Source: Streptomyces lincolnensis (GTDB lineage: Bacteria; Actinomycetota; Actinomycetes; Streptomycetales; Streptomycetaceae). Taken from it: a DNA stretch of 64,000 bases. Both the position numbers and the translations under genes were made by a program. The stretch is taken from positions 5,890,001 through 5,954,000 of the forward strand of contig NZ_CP016438.1 in assembly GCF_001685355.1 (NCBI RefSeq), read 5' to 3'. Below, one piece after another: positions 1 to 9,260 of this stretch (position 1 is the stretch's first letter; the number at the start of each line of letters is the position of its first letter). The notes below the pieces were generated by a model. The model saw only the letters and a program-made list of their open reading frames with translations, did not search any database and was not told the DNA's origin.

Positions 1-1064
1 CGGCCGCCGGGCACAGCACGTCCTTCGCCGCGACCATCACCGGCGGCGTCGGCCGCGATGTCGGCCAGACCAACGGCTACTACGTCGACGTACCGCCCGG
101 ACGGCGCGCCCTGACGATCGACCTCGCGGCCGAGGACCCCGCCGCGACCCTGGTGTACTACCTGGTCGGTCCCGACGGGCAGATCCTGGCCCGGGACACC
201 GACCGGACCGCGGGCGAGCACAGCGTCCCGACGAAGTACGCGAGCCTGACCGCCAACCGCCCGGCCGCCGGCCGGTGGACGCTGATCGTCGGACTGCCCG
301 ACGCCGTCAGCGGCAAGGCGTTCAGCCAGCGGGTCACCGGCACGGTCCGCCTCGACGCCGTGACCGCGACGGCACCGGGCCTGCCCAACAGCCCGTCCCG
401 GGTCCTCAAGCGCGGCAGCACGCTCACCGTCCCGGTCCGGGTGCTCAACTCCGGCCCGGCCAAGCGGAGTTACTACCTCGACCCCAGGCTCGACACCATG
501 GGCGAGATCAAGGTCCCCGTGTGGGGCGACGACAAGTCGGGGACGGTGCAGATCAACCAGGGCGGTCCGGCGTGGGTGGTGCCCTCGCACACCACCGAGG
601 TGGTCGCCACGGCCACCGCCGACCGCCCGGTCGACCTGAACATCTACCCCTGGACCGGTGCTCCCGCGGTGTTCGCGCCGGCCGGCCCGACCGGCACCAC
701 GGTCGCCACCGCCCGCGCCGGGCAGCTGGCCTCCGGGACGTGGTCCACCGACGTGACCGACCCGGGCCCCTTCGGGGACAAGCCCGCGGGCAAGGGCACC
801 GCGAAGGTCTCCGTCACCGCCACCACCCAGTCCTTCGACCCGGCCGCCAAGGCCTCCACCGGTGAGTTCTGGAACCCCGACGCCGACTGGAACCCCGTCA
901 CCGCCGCGGCCGGGAAGACCGCGACGATGACGCTCACCCTGACCCCGACGGCACCCGTCGGCACGGTCGTCCACGGCACGGTCTACGTCGACACCGACAC
1001 GGCTTTCTCGGGCGTCATGGGCTCGGAACTGATCGGGATCCCGTACACCTACACCGTCGGCTGA
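1..1064 (+). CDS. C-terminal part of a secreted S8-type (subtilisin-like) peptidase, 5' end outside window
   Basis: The frame is already open at the left edge (frame 3, about 353 codons visible) and stops at 1062-1064. The visible part is rich in Thr, Gly, Pro and Val with beta-sandwich-like segments, as in the C-terminal accessory region of the 1,000-plus residue secreted subtilisin-like proteases of Streptomyces. It ends in GSELIGIPYTYTVG, which I recognise from that group. No Asp/His/Ser catalytic motif is in view, so the protease assignment rests on resemblance of the tail. It could be another secreted adhesin-like protein. A very strong hairpin follows the stop codon. Confidence 0.6.
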   Translation, partial: AAGHSTSFAATITGGVGRDVGQTNGYYVDVPPGRRALTIDLAAEDPAATLVYYLVGPDGQILARDTDRTAGEHSVPTKYASLTANRPAAGRWTLIVGLPDAVSGKAFSQRVTGTVRLDAVTATAPGLPNSPSRVLKRGSTLTVPVRVLNSGPAKRSYYLDPRLDTMGEIKVPVWGDDKSGTVQINQGGPAWVVPSHTTEVVATATADRPVDLNIYPWTGAPAVFAPAGPTGTTVATARAGQLASGTWSTDVTDPGPFGDKPAGKGTAKVSVTATTQSFDPAAKASTGEFWNPDADWNPVTAAAGKTATMTLTLTPTAPVGTVVHGTVYVDTDTAFSGVMGSELIGIPYTYTVG

Positions 1065-1076
1065 GCACGGAGTTCT

Positions 1077-1118
1077 GTCGCGCGGGGGCCTCTTGACTTC
1101 ACAAGACCCCCGCGCGAC
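1077..1118 (+). terminator. Strong intrinsic terminator hairpin
   Basis: A perfect 12-bp inverted repeat, GTCGCGCGGGGG (1077-1088) and CCCCCGCGCGAC (1107-1118), encloses a second short stem TCTTG/CAAGA. It lies 13 nt after the protease stop and ends only 11 nt before the ATG of the next gene. Confidence 0.8.
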
Positions 1119-1129
1119 ATTCCGGACCC

Positions 1130-2860
1130 ATGACCGTCACCCGAAGACGCGTACTCACCGCCGGCGCCGGACTGTCCGTCGCGGCCGGCGTCCAACACAC
1201 CGCCCGTGCCGCCGACTTACCGGCCCTCGGCACCTACGACGTGGTCGTCATCGGCTCCGGCGCCGCGGGCATGACCGCCGCGCTCACCGCGGCCAGACAG
1301 GGCCTGACCACCGTGGTCCTCGAAAAGGCCCCCACCTTCGGCGGATCCGCGGCCCGCTCCGGCGCCGGGATCTGGATCCCCAACAACACCGTCATCCGGG
1401 CCGCCGGTGTCCCGGACACCCCTGCGAAGGCGGCCGCCTATCTCGCCGCCGTCGTCGGCCCGGAGGTCCCCGCCGACCGGCAGCGGGCCTTCCTCGGCCA
1501 CGGCCCCGCGATGCTCTCCTTCGTCATGGCCAACAGCCCTCTCCGCTTCCGCTGGATGGAGGGCTACAGCGACTACTACCCCGAGCTGCCGGGCGGTCTC
1601 CCGGGCGGCCGCTCCATCGAACCCGACCAGCTCGACGGCAACATCCTCGGCGCCGAACTCGCCCGGCTGAACCCGCCGTACCTTGAGGTCCCCGCCGGTC
1701 TGGTCGTCTTCAGCACCGACTACAAGTGGCTCTCCCTCGCCGCCGTGAGCGTCCGGGGCGCCGCCGTCGCCGCCGAATGCCTGGCGCGCGGCACACGGGC
1801 CGCCCTACTCGGGCAGGCCCCGCTGACCATGGGGCAGTCGCTCGCGGCCGGACTGCGCAAGGGACTCCTCGACGCGGGCGTCCCGGTCCGGCTCAGCACC
1901 CCGCTCACCGAGTTGTACGTCGAGAACGGCACCGTCGCCGGCGCGGTCACCCCCGGTGGTCTCTTCCGCGCCCGCCGGGGCGTCATCGTCGGCTCGGGCG
2001 GCTTCGAGCACAACGCGGCCATGCGGGAGCAGTACCAGCGGCAGCCCATCGGCACGCGGTGGACCGTCGGCGCGAAGGAGAACACCGGGGACGGGATCCG
2101 GGCGGGGCAGCGGCTCGGCGCCGACGTCGCGCTGATGGACGACGCCTGGTGGGGGCCCGCGATCCCGCTGCCCGACGAGCCCTACTTCTGCCTCGCCGAA
2201 CGCACCCTGCCCGGCGGGCTGATCGTCAACCAGGCGGGCCGGCGGTTCGTGAACGAGGCCGCGCCCTACGGCGACGTCGTCCACACCATGTACGAGCGCC
2301 ACCCCACCGATCCCGACATCCCGTCCTGGCTGATCGTCGACCAGAACTACCGCAACCGGTACCTCTTGAAGGACATCGCGCCGACCTTCGTCCTCCCCGA
2401 CGACTGGTACGGCTCCGGCGCGGCCCACAAGCAGTGGACGCTCGACGCCCTCGCCGCCTCGATCGGCGTCCCGGCCGGCGCGCTCCGCACCACCGTCGAC
2501 CGCTTCAACTCCCAGGCCCGGCAGGGCGAGGACCCCGACTTCGGGCGCGGCGACAGCGCCTACGACCACTACTACACGGACCCCTCCGTCCAGCCCAACT
2601 CCTGTCTCGCCCCGCTGTGGCTGCCCCCGTACTACGCCTTCCGGCTCGTCCCCGGCGACCTCGGCACCAAGGGCGGCCTGCGCACCGACGCCCGCGCCCG
2701 CGTCCTGCGCCCGGACGGCACGGTGATCCCGGGGCTGTACGCCGCCGGGAACGCCAGCGCCGCCGTCATGGGCCACAGTTACGCGGGCGCGGGCTCGACC
2801 ATCGGCCCGGCGATGACCTTCGGGTACATCGCCGCCCGGGACATCGCCGGGGTGCTCTAG
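1130..2860 (+). CDS. FAD-binding dehydrogenase, 3-ketosteroid delta-1-dehydrogenase (KstD) type
   Basis: 576 residues. After a twin-arginine-like start (TRRRVLTAGAG) comes a Rossmann FAD motif, VVVIGSGAAGMTAAL, near residue 40. The C-terminal end carries GNASAAVMGHSYAGAGSTIG, the second flavin/active-site segment with the YxGxG pattern typical of 3-oxosteroid 1-dehydrogenases. The length suits the KstD/FAD-dependent fumarate-reductase-like family. The Tat-like leader suggests export or membrane association, which is unusual for intracellular KstD enzymes. No other steroid-catabolism gene is nearby, so the substrate is uncertain. The start lies just after a terminator hairpin and has no obvious ribosome binding site. 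The 3' end overlaps the convergent methyltransferase by 4 nt. Confidence 0.75.
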   Translation: MTVTRRRVLTAGAGLSVAAGVQHTARAADLPALGTYDVVVIGSGAAGMTAALTAARQGLTTVVLEKAPTFGGSAARSGAGIWIPNNTVIRAAGVPDTPAKAAAYLAAVVGPEVPADRQRAFLGHGPAMLSFVMANSPLRFRWMEGYSDYYPELPGGLPGGRSIEPDQLDGNILGAELARLNPPYLEVPAGLVVFSTDYKWLSLAAVSVRGAAVAAECLARGTRAALLGQAPLTMGQSLAAGLRKGLLDAGVPVRLSTPLTELYVENGTVAGAVTPGGLFRARRGVIVGSGGFEHNAAMREQYQRQPIGTRWTVGAKENTGDGIRAGQRLGADVALMDDAWWGPAIPLPDEPYFCLAERTLPGGLIVNQAGRRFVNEAAPYGDVVHTMYERHPTDPDIPSWLIVDQNYRNRYLLKDIAPTFVLPDDWYGSGAAHKQWTLDALAASIGVPAGALRTTVDRFNSQARQGEDPDFGRGDSAYDHYYTDPSVQPNSCLAPLWLPPYYAFRLVPGDLGTKGGLRTDARARVLRPDGTVIPGLYAAGNASAAVMGHSYAGAGSTIGPAMTFGYIAARDIAGVL

Positions 2861-3495
2861 GCGCGACGGACGATCAGCGCGGCCTGCGGGGTCGGCTCGG
2901 TGCCGTGGGATTCGCGTACCGTCCGCGCGACGGGCGCGAACCCGGCCGCCTGGAGCAGCTCCATCATCTGCTCCGGGCGTCGGCGCAGGAAGTCCAGGGT
3001 CACCGGGTGCCCCCAGGGCTGTTCGTGGCGGCGGGGCACGTCACCGACCTGGAAGCCGAGGAGGAGATGGCCGCCGGGTGCCAGCACCCGGCGGAACTCG
3101 GCGAAGACGGAGGGGAGTTCGTCCACAGGGGTGTGGATGGTGGAGTACCAGGCCACCACCCCGGCGAGCGCCCCGTCCGCGAGGTCCAGGTCCAGCATCG
3201 ACCCCTGCTCGTACCGCAGCCCGGGGTGCTCCCGGCGGGCGATCGCCAGCATCGACTCCGACAGGTCGAGCCCGAAGACGTCCAGGCCGAGCGAGGCGAG
3301 GTACGCGGTGACCCGCCCCGGACCGCACCCGAGATCCGCCACGGCTCCTTTCTCGCCCACGAGTTCGGCGAATCCCCGGAGCGTCGCCCGGTCCAGGGGG
3401 GACTCGGCGAGAGGGTCGCGGAAGAGATCGGCGTAGTCCTCGGCGATGGCGTCGTAGAAGGTACGGGTGGCGGTGAGGAAGTCGGCTTCGGTCAT
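2857..3495 (-). CDS. Class I SAM-dependent methyltransferase
   Basis: 212 residues with a 7-beta-strand methyltransferase core. Motif I is VADLGCGPGRVTAYL near residue 53, followed by the acidic FGLDLS that binds the ribose of SAM, and a post-motif III segment (RRVLAPGGHLLLGFQ). It resembles the small Methyltransf_11/25 enzymes; the substrate cannot be read from sequence. On the minus strand TAGGGT sits 8 nt before the ATG, so the transcript may be leaderless or nearly so. It is convergent with the KstD-like gene (4-nt overlap). Confidence 0.8.
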   Translation of the reverse strand: MTEADFLTATRTFYDAIAEDYADLFRDPLAESPLDRATLRGFAELVGEKGAVADLGCGPGRVTAYLASLGLDVFGLDLSESMLAIARREHPGLRYEQGSMLDLDLADGALAGVVAWYSTIHTPVDELPSVFAEFRRVLAPGGHLLLGFQVGDVPRRHEQPWGHPVTLDFLRRRPEQMMELLQAAGFAPVARTVRESHGTEPTPQAALIVRRA

Positions 3496-3526
3496 GGCCG
3501 GGGACCCTAGTAGCCCCCACTGACAC

Positions 3527-3841
3527 TCACGCCACGCCGGCCGCCCGCAGCACGGCGGTCGTGCCCGCCGCCCCCAGGACGACGACCACGAACGGCGCCC
3601 GCCGCCACGCCAGGACGCCGGCCACCAGCACCCCGGCCGGCCGCGCCCACCCCGCGAAACCCCCGCCCTCGGTCAGCGCCCCCGTCGCCAGCAGGGCCAC
3701 CAGCAGGACGATCGCGCCCGCCGAGAGCAGCTCCTGGACCCGGGCGGAGAGTTCGACCCGCCCGTGCAGCACCGGTCCGACCAGCCGGAAGGCGTACGTC
3801 CCGACCGCCAGCGCCAGCATCATCGCCACCGTCGCGCTCAT
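3527..3841 (-). CDS. azlD: AzlD-family branched-chain amino acid exporter subunit
   Basis: 104 residues, very hydrophobic, with three to four predicted membrane helices, including GAIVLLVALLATGAL and FVVVVLGAAG. Size and pattern match AzlD, the small partner of AzlC in export of branched-chain amino acids and toxic analogues such as azaleucine. Its ATG (3839-3841) overlaps the azlC stop as ATGA, so the two are translationally coupled. The pairing with azlC supports the call more than the short sequence does. Confidence 0.85.
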   Translation of the reverse strand: MSATVAMMLALAVGTYAFRLVGPVLHGRVELSARVQELLSAGAIVLLVALLATGALTEGGGFAGWARPAGVLVAGVLAWRRAPFVVVVLGAAGTTAVLRAAGVA

Positions 3842-4521
3842 GCCGTACGACTCCTTCCGGCGCGCCCGTACACGGCGAGCCCCGCGAGGGCGACCAGCAC
3901 CGGCACCCCCGCCGGGACGGCCGGTGTCACCGCCAGGGCCAGCGCGGCACCGAGCAGCGCGGACCGTCGTACGGCCGGCCCCTCGCGCAGTGCGGGCAGC
4001 ACCAGGGCGACGAGGACGGCGGGGAAGGCCGCGTCCAGGCCGTAGGTGGCGGTGTCGCCGAGTGCGCCGCCGGCCAGCGCCCCGGCCAGGACGCCGATGT
4101 TCCACACGGCGAACAGGCCGAGCCCGGAGATCCAGAAGGCCGCCCGTCGCCGCGCCGGATCGGACTGCGCGAGGGCGAAGGCCACCGTCTCGTCGGTGAC
4201 GAGGTGGGCGCCGAGGAGGCGGGTGAGGCGGCCCGGTCCGAGGAGGTCCGCGACGGCGAGGCTGAAGGCCGCCGTACGGGTGTTGAGGAGCAGGCCGGTG
4301 GCCGCCGCGGCGACCGGCCCGCCCCCGGCCAGTAGGACACCGACCGCGCTGAACTGGGCCGAGCCCGCGTACACGACCAGGGACATCACCACCGGCACCC
4401 ACACCGGAAGGCCTCCGGCGACGGCGATCGCGCCGAAGGAGAGGCCGACGATGCCACTGGCGAACCAGACGAGCGCGCTGTCACGGACCAAGGGTGTTCG
4501 TTCTGCCGTACGCATGTTCAC
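3838..4521 (-). CDS. azlC: AzlC-family branched-chain amino acid exporter, large subunit
   Basis: 227 residues. An N-terminal hydrophobic segment contains the family pattern SFGAIAVAGGLPVWVPVVMS followed by VYAGSAQFSAVG. The later LLNTRTAAFSLAVADLL and HLVTDETVAFAL are also typical of AzlC. Together with AzlD it should form an inner-membrane exporter of branched-chain amino acids. Translation may start at GTG 4521 or at ATG 4515 two codons later. A regulator gene is transcribed divergently from the same intergenic region, the usual arrangement for azl regulation. Confidence 0.88.
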   Translation of the reverse strand: MNMRTAERTPLVRDSALVWFASGIVGLSFGAIAVAGGLPVWVPVVMSLVVYAGSAQFSAVGVLLAGGGPVAAAATGLLLNTRTAAFSLAVADLLGPGRLTRLLGAHLVTDETVAFALAQSDPARRRAAFWISGLGLFAVWNIGVLAGALAGGALGDTATYGLDAAFPAVLVALVLPALREGPAVRRSALLGAALALAVTPAVPAGVPVLVALAGLAVYGRAGRSRTA

Positions 4522-4583
4522 TACACTGGACGGCAGTGGCCATGTTCGTCAAGGCGAACGATCATACCGATGGAGCGAACGAC

Positions 4584-5147
4584 ATGTCCGACAGCCCGCC
4601 CCGGCGCCCCCTCGACTGGATCGCCGCCTCCCTCAAGCGCGAACGCGCCCGCACCGGGCTGTCCCTGTCCGAGCTGGCCAAGCGGGCCGGGATCGCGAAG
4701 TCCACGCTGTCCCAGCTGGAGTCGGCGAGCGGGAACCCCAGCGTGGAGACGCTGTGGGCGCTGGGGGTGGCGCTCGGGGTGCCGTTCAGCGCGCTGGTGG
4801 AGCCGCCGGCGCCCGCCGTGCAGGTGATCCGGGCGGGGCAGGGGCCGTCGGTGGCCTCGGAGAAGGCCGAGTTCGCGGCCACGCTGCTGTCGGCCGGACC
4901 GCCCGGAGTGCGGCGGGACGTCTACCACATGCGGACCGAGCCGGGTGCCGTACGGGAATCGGAGCCGCACATTCCGGGGACCGTGGAGCATGTGATCGTA
5001 AGCACGGGGCGGGTGAAGGCCGGTCCGGCGGGGGAGGAGGCCGAGCTGGATCCCGGCGACTACATGTCGTACCGCGGGGATGTGCCGCACTCCTACGAGG
5101 CGCTCGCGCCCGGGACGACGTTCGTGCTGGTGATGCAGCACACGTGA
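4584..5147 (+). CDS. XRE-family regulator with C-terminal cupin, divergent from azlCD
   Basis: 187 residues from ATG 4584, chosen because GGAG lies 8 nt upstream. The N-terminal helix-turn-helix reads LSLSELAKRAGIAKSTLSQL followed by SGNPSVETLWALGVALGVP, a classic XRE/HTH_3 domain. The second half ends in a cupin barrel (AELDPGDYMSYRGDVPHSYE), probably a small-ligand sensor. Divergence from azlCD suggests it controls that exporter, perhaps sensing an amino acid. This is inference from arrangement. GTTCG/CGAAC repeats in the shared upstream region (around 4544-4560) could be its operator. Confidence 0.85.
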   Translation: MSDSPPRRPLDWIAASLKRERARTGLSLSELAKRAGIAKSTLSQLESASGNPSVETLWALGVALGVPFSALVEPPAPAVQVIRAGQGPSVASEKAEFAATLLSAGPPGVRRDVYHMRTEPGAVRESEPHIPGTVEHVIVSTGRVKAGPAGEEAELDPGDYMSYRGDVPHSYEALAPGTTFVLVMQHT

Positions 5148-5162
5148 GCGGATGGGAAAGGC

Positions 5163-5193
5163 AGGAGCCCCGCCGCCTTGCGGCGCGGGGCTC
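5163..5193. terminator. GC-rich hairpin between convergent genes
   Basis: GGAGCCCCGC pairs with the right arm ending GCGGGGCTCC around a short loop, just after the XRE/cupin stop. It can serve both the regulator (plus) and the cold-shock gene (minus), which converge here. Confidence 0.7.
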
Positions 5194-5250
5194 CTTGGGT
5201 ACTGCTATCTGTTCCGGATCAAAGCACCAGGCTCCGAAAACCGAAGAGAC

Positions 5251-5454
5251 TTAGGCGGGGGTGACGTTCTCCGCCTGCGGGCCCTTCGGGCCCTGGGTCA
5301 CGTCGAACGTGACCGCCTGGTTCTCCTCGAGCGAGCGGAAGCCGTTCGCGTTGATCGCGGAGTAGTGGACGAAGACGTCGGGGCCGCCGCCTTCTTGGGC
5401 GATGAAGCCAAAGCCCTTTTCGGCGTTGAACCACTTCACGGTTCCGGTAGCCAT
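5251..5454 (-). CDS. Cold-shock protein, CspA family
   Basis: 67 residues, a complete cold-shock domain. The RNP-1 motif is KGFGFI (preceded by [17 protein letters not shown]) and the RNP-2 motif is VFVHYSAI. The protein binds single-stranded nucleic acid and acts as an RNA chaperone. The ATG (5452-5454) is set by a strong AAGGAGG 6 nt upstream on the minus strand. The upstream leader contains an 11-bp perfect inverted repeat and a palindrome next to the Shine-Dalgarno, consistent with post-transcriptional control common in csp genes. Streptomyces has several paralogues, so no symbol is given. Confidence 0.95.
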   Translation of the reverse strand: MATGTVKWFNAEKGFGFIAQEGGGPDVFVHYSAINANGFRSLEENQAVTFDVTQGPKGPQAENVTPA

Positions 5455-5547
5455 AAGCCCTCCTTGGGCCCAAAGGGTTGCCCTGCTCCAGAACCCTGCA
5501 AGTGTGAAAACAAGATGCCGCACAACTGCATACGTCTGAAAACGACT

Positions 5548-5578
5548 AGAGCCTGCGGTTACATGCTCCGCAGGCTCT
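5548..5578 (-). promoter_or_regulatory. Perfect hairpin in the upstream leader region of the cold-shock gene
   Basis: AGAGCCTGCGG (5548-5558) and CCGCAGGCTCT (5568-5578) form a perfect 11-bp stem with a 9-nt loop, about 95 nt upstream of the csp ATG. Read on the minus strand it is followed by AGTCGTTTTC. It could be a leader stem-loop or attenuator; an operator is the alternative. Confidence 0.5.
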
Positions 5579-5732
5579 GTACTGCAAGGGAAACCAAACT
5601 GCAACTTGCGGCGAGCCTAGCATGTGGGCAGCCGAAAGCAATAGAGGTCAAGATCACGTCACCCGGAGGTTTGAAGATCGCGGAGAGGTTGACCTCCGGG
5701 GTGGAGCCCGGAGCGTACCCCACGGGGGCTAG

Positions 5733-6590
<858 letters not shown>

Positions 6591-6635
6591 TCTGCCTCTC
6601 AGTTCCCACAGGGCGGGTACGGGGGAGGGGGCGTC

Positions 6636-8402
6636 ATGCAGCCGCTCGGAGTCGACGAGCCCACCGTCGTGGGGTCCTACCGGCTGCTCGGCCGGCTCGG
6701 TTCCGGCGGGATGGGCCGGGTCTACCTCGGCCGCAGCGCCGGCGGCCGCACGGTCGCCGTGAAGATCGTGCACCCGCACTTCGCGCTGGACGAGGAGTTC
6801 CGCGCCCGCTTCCGCCGCGAGGTCGAGGCCGCCCGGCGGGTCGGCGGCGCCTGGACCGCGCCGGTCCTGGACGCGGACCCCGAGGCCGCGGTGCCGTGGG
6901 TCGCCACCGGGTACGCGGCCGGACCGTCACTGTCGGCCGCGGTCGCCGAGCACGGGCCGCTGCCCGTCCCCACGGTGCGGGTGCTGGCCGCGGGACTGGC
7001 GGAGGCGCTGGCCGCGGTGCACGACCTGGGTCTCGTCCACCGGGACGTGAAGCCCTCCAACGTCCTGCTCACCCTCGACGGCCCGCTCCTCATCGACTTC
7101 GGCATCGCCCGCGCCACCGACGGCACCGCGTCCCTGACCTCCACCGGTGTCTCCATCGGCTCGCCCGGCTACATGTCCCCCGAGCAGATCCTCGGCAAGG
7201 GCGTCACCGGCGCGGCCGACCTGTTCTCCCTCGGGGCGGTCCTGGCCTGCGCCGCCACCGGCGAACCGCCCTTCCGCGGCGACTCCTCCGCGGCCCTCCT
7301 CTACAAGGTCGTCCACGAGGAGCCCGAACTCGGCGCTCTGGAGGGCGAGCTGCGCGAGGTGGTCGAACAGTGCCTGGCCAAGGACCCGGCCGCCCGTCCG
7401 ACCCCCACCGCCCTGGCCGCCCGCCTGGCCCCCGAGGGCGCGGCCCGGCTGGTCGCGGGCGGATGGCTGCCGGGTGCGCTGGTGGAGCAGGTCAGCCGGA
7501 GCGCGGTGCGGTTGCTGAACCTGGAGACGGCGGAGTCGACGTCGTCGACGGAGGGCGCGGGGCAGGGCGGGCGGGAGGTCCTGTCCGGTCCGGTGGGTTT
7601 CGGTACGCCGTCGGTGGGTGCGGCCGTGGTGGGTGAGTTCGGTCCGCCACCGGTCATGGGAGCGGTCGCCGCGCCGACTCCCCTCCCCGAACCCCGGCAC
7701 CCGTACGCACAGTCCGCGCAGTCCGTACAGGACACAGCCCCCTCCGCAGAGCCCTCCGATCGTCCCCCCGGGCGGCTCTCCGTCTCCGTGTCCGCGTCGT
7801 CGGAGACGAAGACCGGGGCCGGGCGAGGGCGTCGGCTGAGCTGCACGGTGGCGTTGGCCGTCGCGGGGGCGATGGCGGCGGTGACGGTCGGATCGGCGTT
7901 CCTGTTCGACCTGCTGCCGGGCGGGGACCAGGACGGCCCGGCCGGTTCCGACACCAGCGCGCAGTCCCCGGCGCCGAGCACGACCGCGGGCAGCAGCGCC
8001 ACCGCCCGCCCGAGTGCCGGCGGCAGCGCCCCCGCGGGGCCGAGCGCTCTCCCCACCGCCTACCTCGGCACGTGGGAGGGCCAGGCCGTCGCCCTCGACG
8101 GCGCGCTCCCCATGGGGACCTTCCGGCTGACCGCGCACCGGGCCGACGTGGGCGAGGAGTTGGGCACCCTCCGGCACACGGACGCCCTCGGCGGGGTCTG
8201 CGACGACGTACTCACCCTGAAGCAGGTGACGAAGAAGCAGGTCGTGGCGACGGCCGTGGGTGCCGAGTCCAACCGGGGCGTGTGCAGCCAGACCGCCCAC
8301 ACCGTGCGGATCACACCGGTCGGTGACGACCTCTCCTACCAGTCGGACAGCGAGGACTCCGGCCGTCCCGAGGCACGGCTGTCGAAGGTCGGATCGGGAT
8401 GA
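6636..8402 (+). CDS. Membrane-anchored Ser/Thr protein kinase (PknB-like)
   Basis: 588 residues. The kinase domain (about 14-270) has an intact glycine loop GSGGMG (23-28), Lys43 in AVKI, catalytic HRD at 135-137 (VHRDVKPSN), DFG at 154-156 and the APE-equivalent GSPGYMSPEQ. A Pro/Ser-rich linker leads to one membrane helix at about 402-426 (CTVALAVAGAMAAVTVGSAF). A second low-complexity linker precedes an extracytoplasmic domain of about 100 residues with two Cys. No PASTA repeats are present, so the ligand is unknown. The stop overlaps the next start as ATGA, coupling it to a prepilin peptidase. Confidence 0.93.
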   Translation: MQPLGVDEPTVVGSYRLLGRLGSGGMGRVYLGRSAGGRTVAVKIVHPHFALDEEFRARFRREVEAARRVGGAWTAPVLDADPEAAVPWVATGYAAGPSLSAAVAEHGPLPVPTVRVLAAGLAEALAAVHDLGLVHRDVKPSNVLLTLDGPLLIDFGIARATDGTASLTSTGVSIGSPGYMSPEQILGKGVTGAADLFSLGAVLACAATGEPPFRGDSSAALLYKVVHEEPELGALEGELREVVEQCLAKDPAARPTPTALAARLAPEGAARLVAGGWLPGALVEQVSRSAVRLLNLETAESTSSTEGAGQGGREVLSGPVGFGTPSVGAAVVGEFGPPPVMGAVAAPTPLPEPRHPYAQSAQSVQDTAPSAEPSDRPPGRLSVSVSASSETKTGAGRGRRLSCTVALAVAGAMAAVTVGSAFLFDLLPGGDQDGPAGSDTSAQSPAPSTTAGSSATARPSAGGSAPAGPSALPTAYLGTWEGQAVALDGALPMGTFRLTAHRADVGEELGTLRHTDALGGVCDDVLTLKQVTKKQVVATAVGAESNRGVCSQTAHTVRITPVGDDLSYQSDSEDSGRPEARLSKVGSG

Positions 8403-9187
8403 CGGCTGTGCTGGTCGTCCTCGCCGCGTTGTGGGGCGCGGCGGCGGGGGCGCTGGTCCCGCGCGCCGCCTACCGCTTCTCGGTCCCCCCGGAGGAACCC
8501 TGGCGCGAGCACTGCCCGGGAGGGCACCCGGTCCGGGGATGGCTCGGCCGGGCGCGGTGCGCGGAGTGCGCGGACGCCCGCCCCGCCCCGGACGCCCGCC
8601 CCGCCCCGGACACCACCGCCGTGGTCCGCAGGGCGTCCGGTGGTTACGGCCCCCGCACCGCCCTCGTCTCCTTCGTCACCGCCCTGCTCTGCGCGGGGAT
8701 CGCCGCGGCCACTGACACCCGACCGGAAGTCGCCGTCTGGCTGCTGCTGGCCCCCGTCGGAGTGCTGCTGACGGTCGTCGACCTCCGGGTGAGACGGCTG
8801 CCCGACATCCTGACCCTGCCGTCGGCCGCCGCCACGCTCGCCCTGCTCGGCCTGGTCTCCCTGGTCCCCGAACACACCGGCCACTGGTCCTCCGCCGCCC
8901 TCGGCACCCTGGCCCTCGGCGCCGGCTACTACCTGCTCTGGCGTATCAACCCCGGCGGCATGGGCTTCGGCGACGTGAAACTCGCCCTCCTCGCCGGTGC
9001 CGTCCTCGGCTGGTACGGCTGGGGCACGGTCCTGCTCGGCACCCTCACCGGCTTCGTCCTCGGCGCCCTCTACGGCTGGACCCTCGTCCTCCTGCGCCGC
9101 GCCGACCGCAAGACGGCGATCCCGTTCGGCCCGTTCCTGATCGCGGGGGTCTACGCCGGGCTGCTGATCGGCGCGTACGCGGCCTGA
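8399..9187 (+). CDS. A24-family prepilin peptidase-like membrane protease
   Basis: 262 residues, mostly hydrophobic helices. Both aspartate motifs of type IV prepilin peptidases are present: VDLRVRRLPDIL and GMGFGDVKLALLAGA (GxGDxKL). The N-terminal cytoplasmic loop has Cys residues (EHCPGG, ARCAEC) but not the full zinc-type tetracysteine of PilD. It would cleave type IV pilin or Tad-like signal peptides at the cytoplasmic face. No pilin or pilus assembly gene is in this window, so the substrate is elsewhere. ATG 8399 overlaps the kinase stop. Confidence 0.88.
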   Translation: MTAVLVVLAALWGAAAGALVPRAAYRFSVPPEEPWREHCPGGHPVRGWLGRARCAECADARPAPDARPAPDTTAVVRRASGGYGPRTALVSFVTALLCAGIAAATDTRPEVAVWLLLAPVGVLLTVVDLRVRRLPDILTLPSAAATLALLGLVSLVPEHTGHWSSAALGTLALGAGYYLLWRINPGGMGFGDVKLALLAGAVLGWYGWGTVLLGTLTGFVLGALYGWTLVLLRRADRKTAIPFGPFLIAGVYAGLLIGAYAA

Positions 9188-9260
9188 CCTCGGGGGTGTC
9201 GGAGGGCTGGCGTAGGCTGGACAGGTCCGTCCAACCCCTTGACGAAAGGGACGCCCCCCG

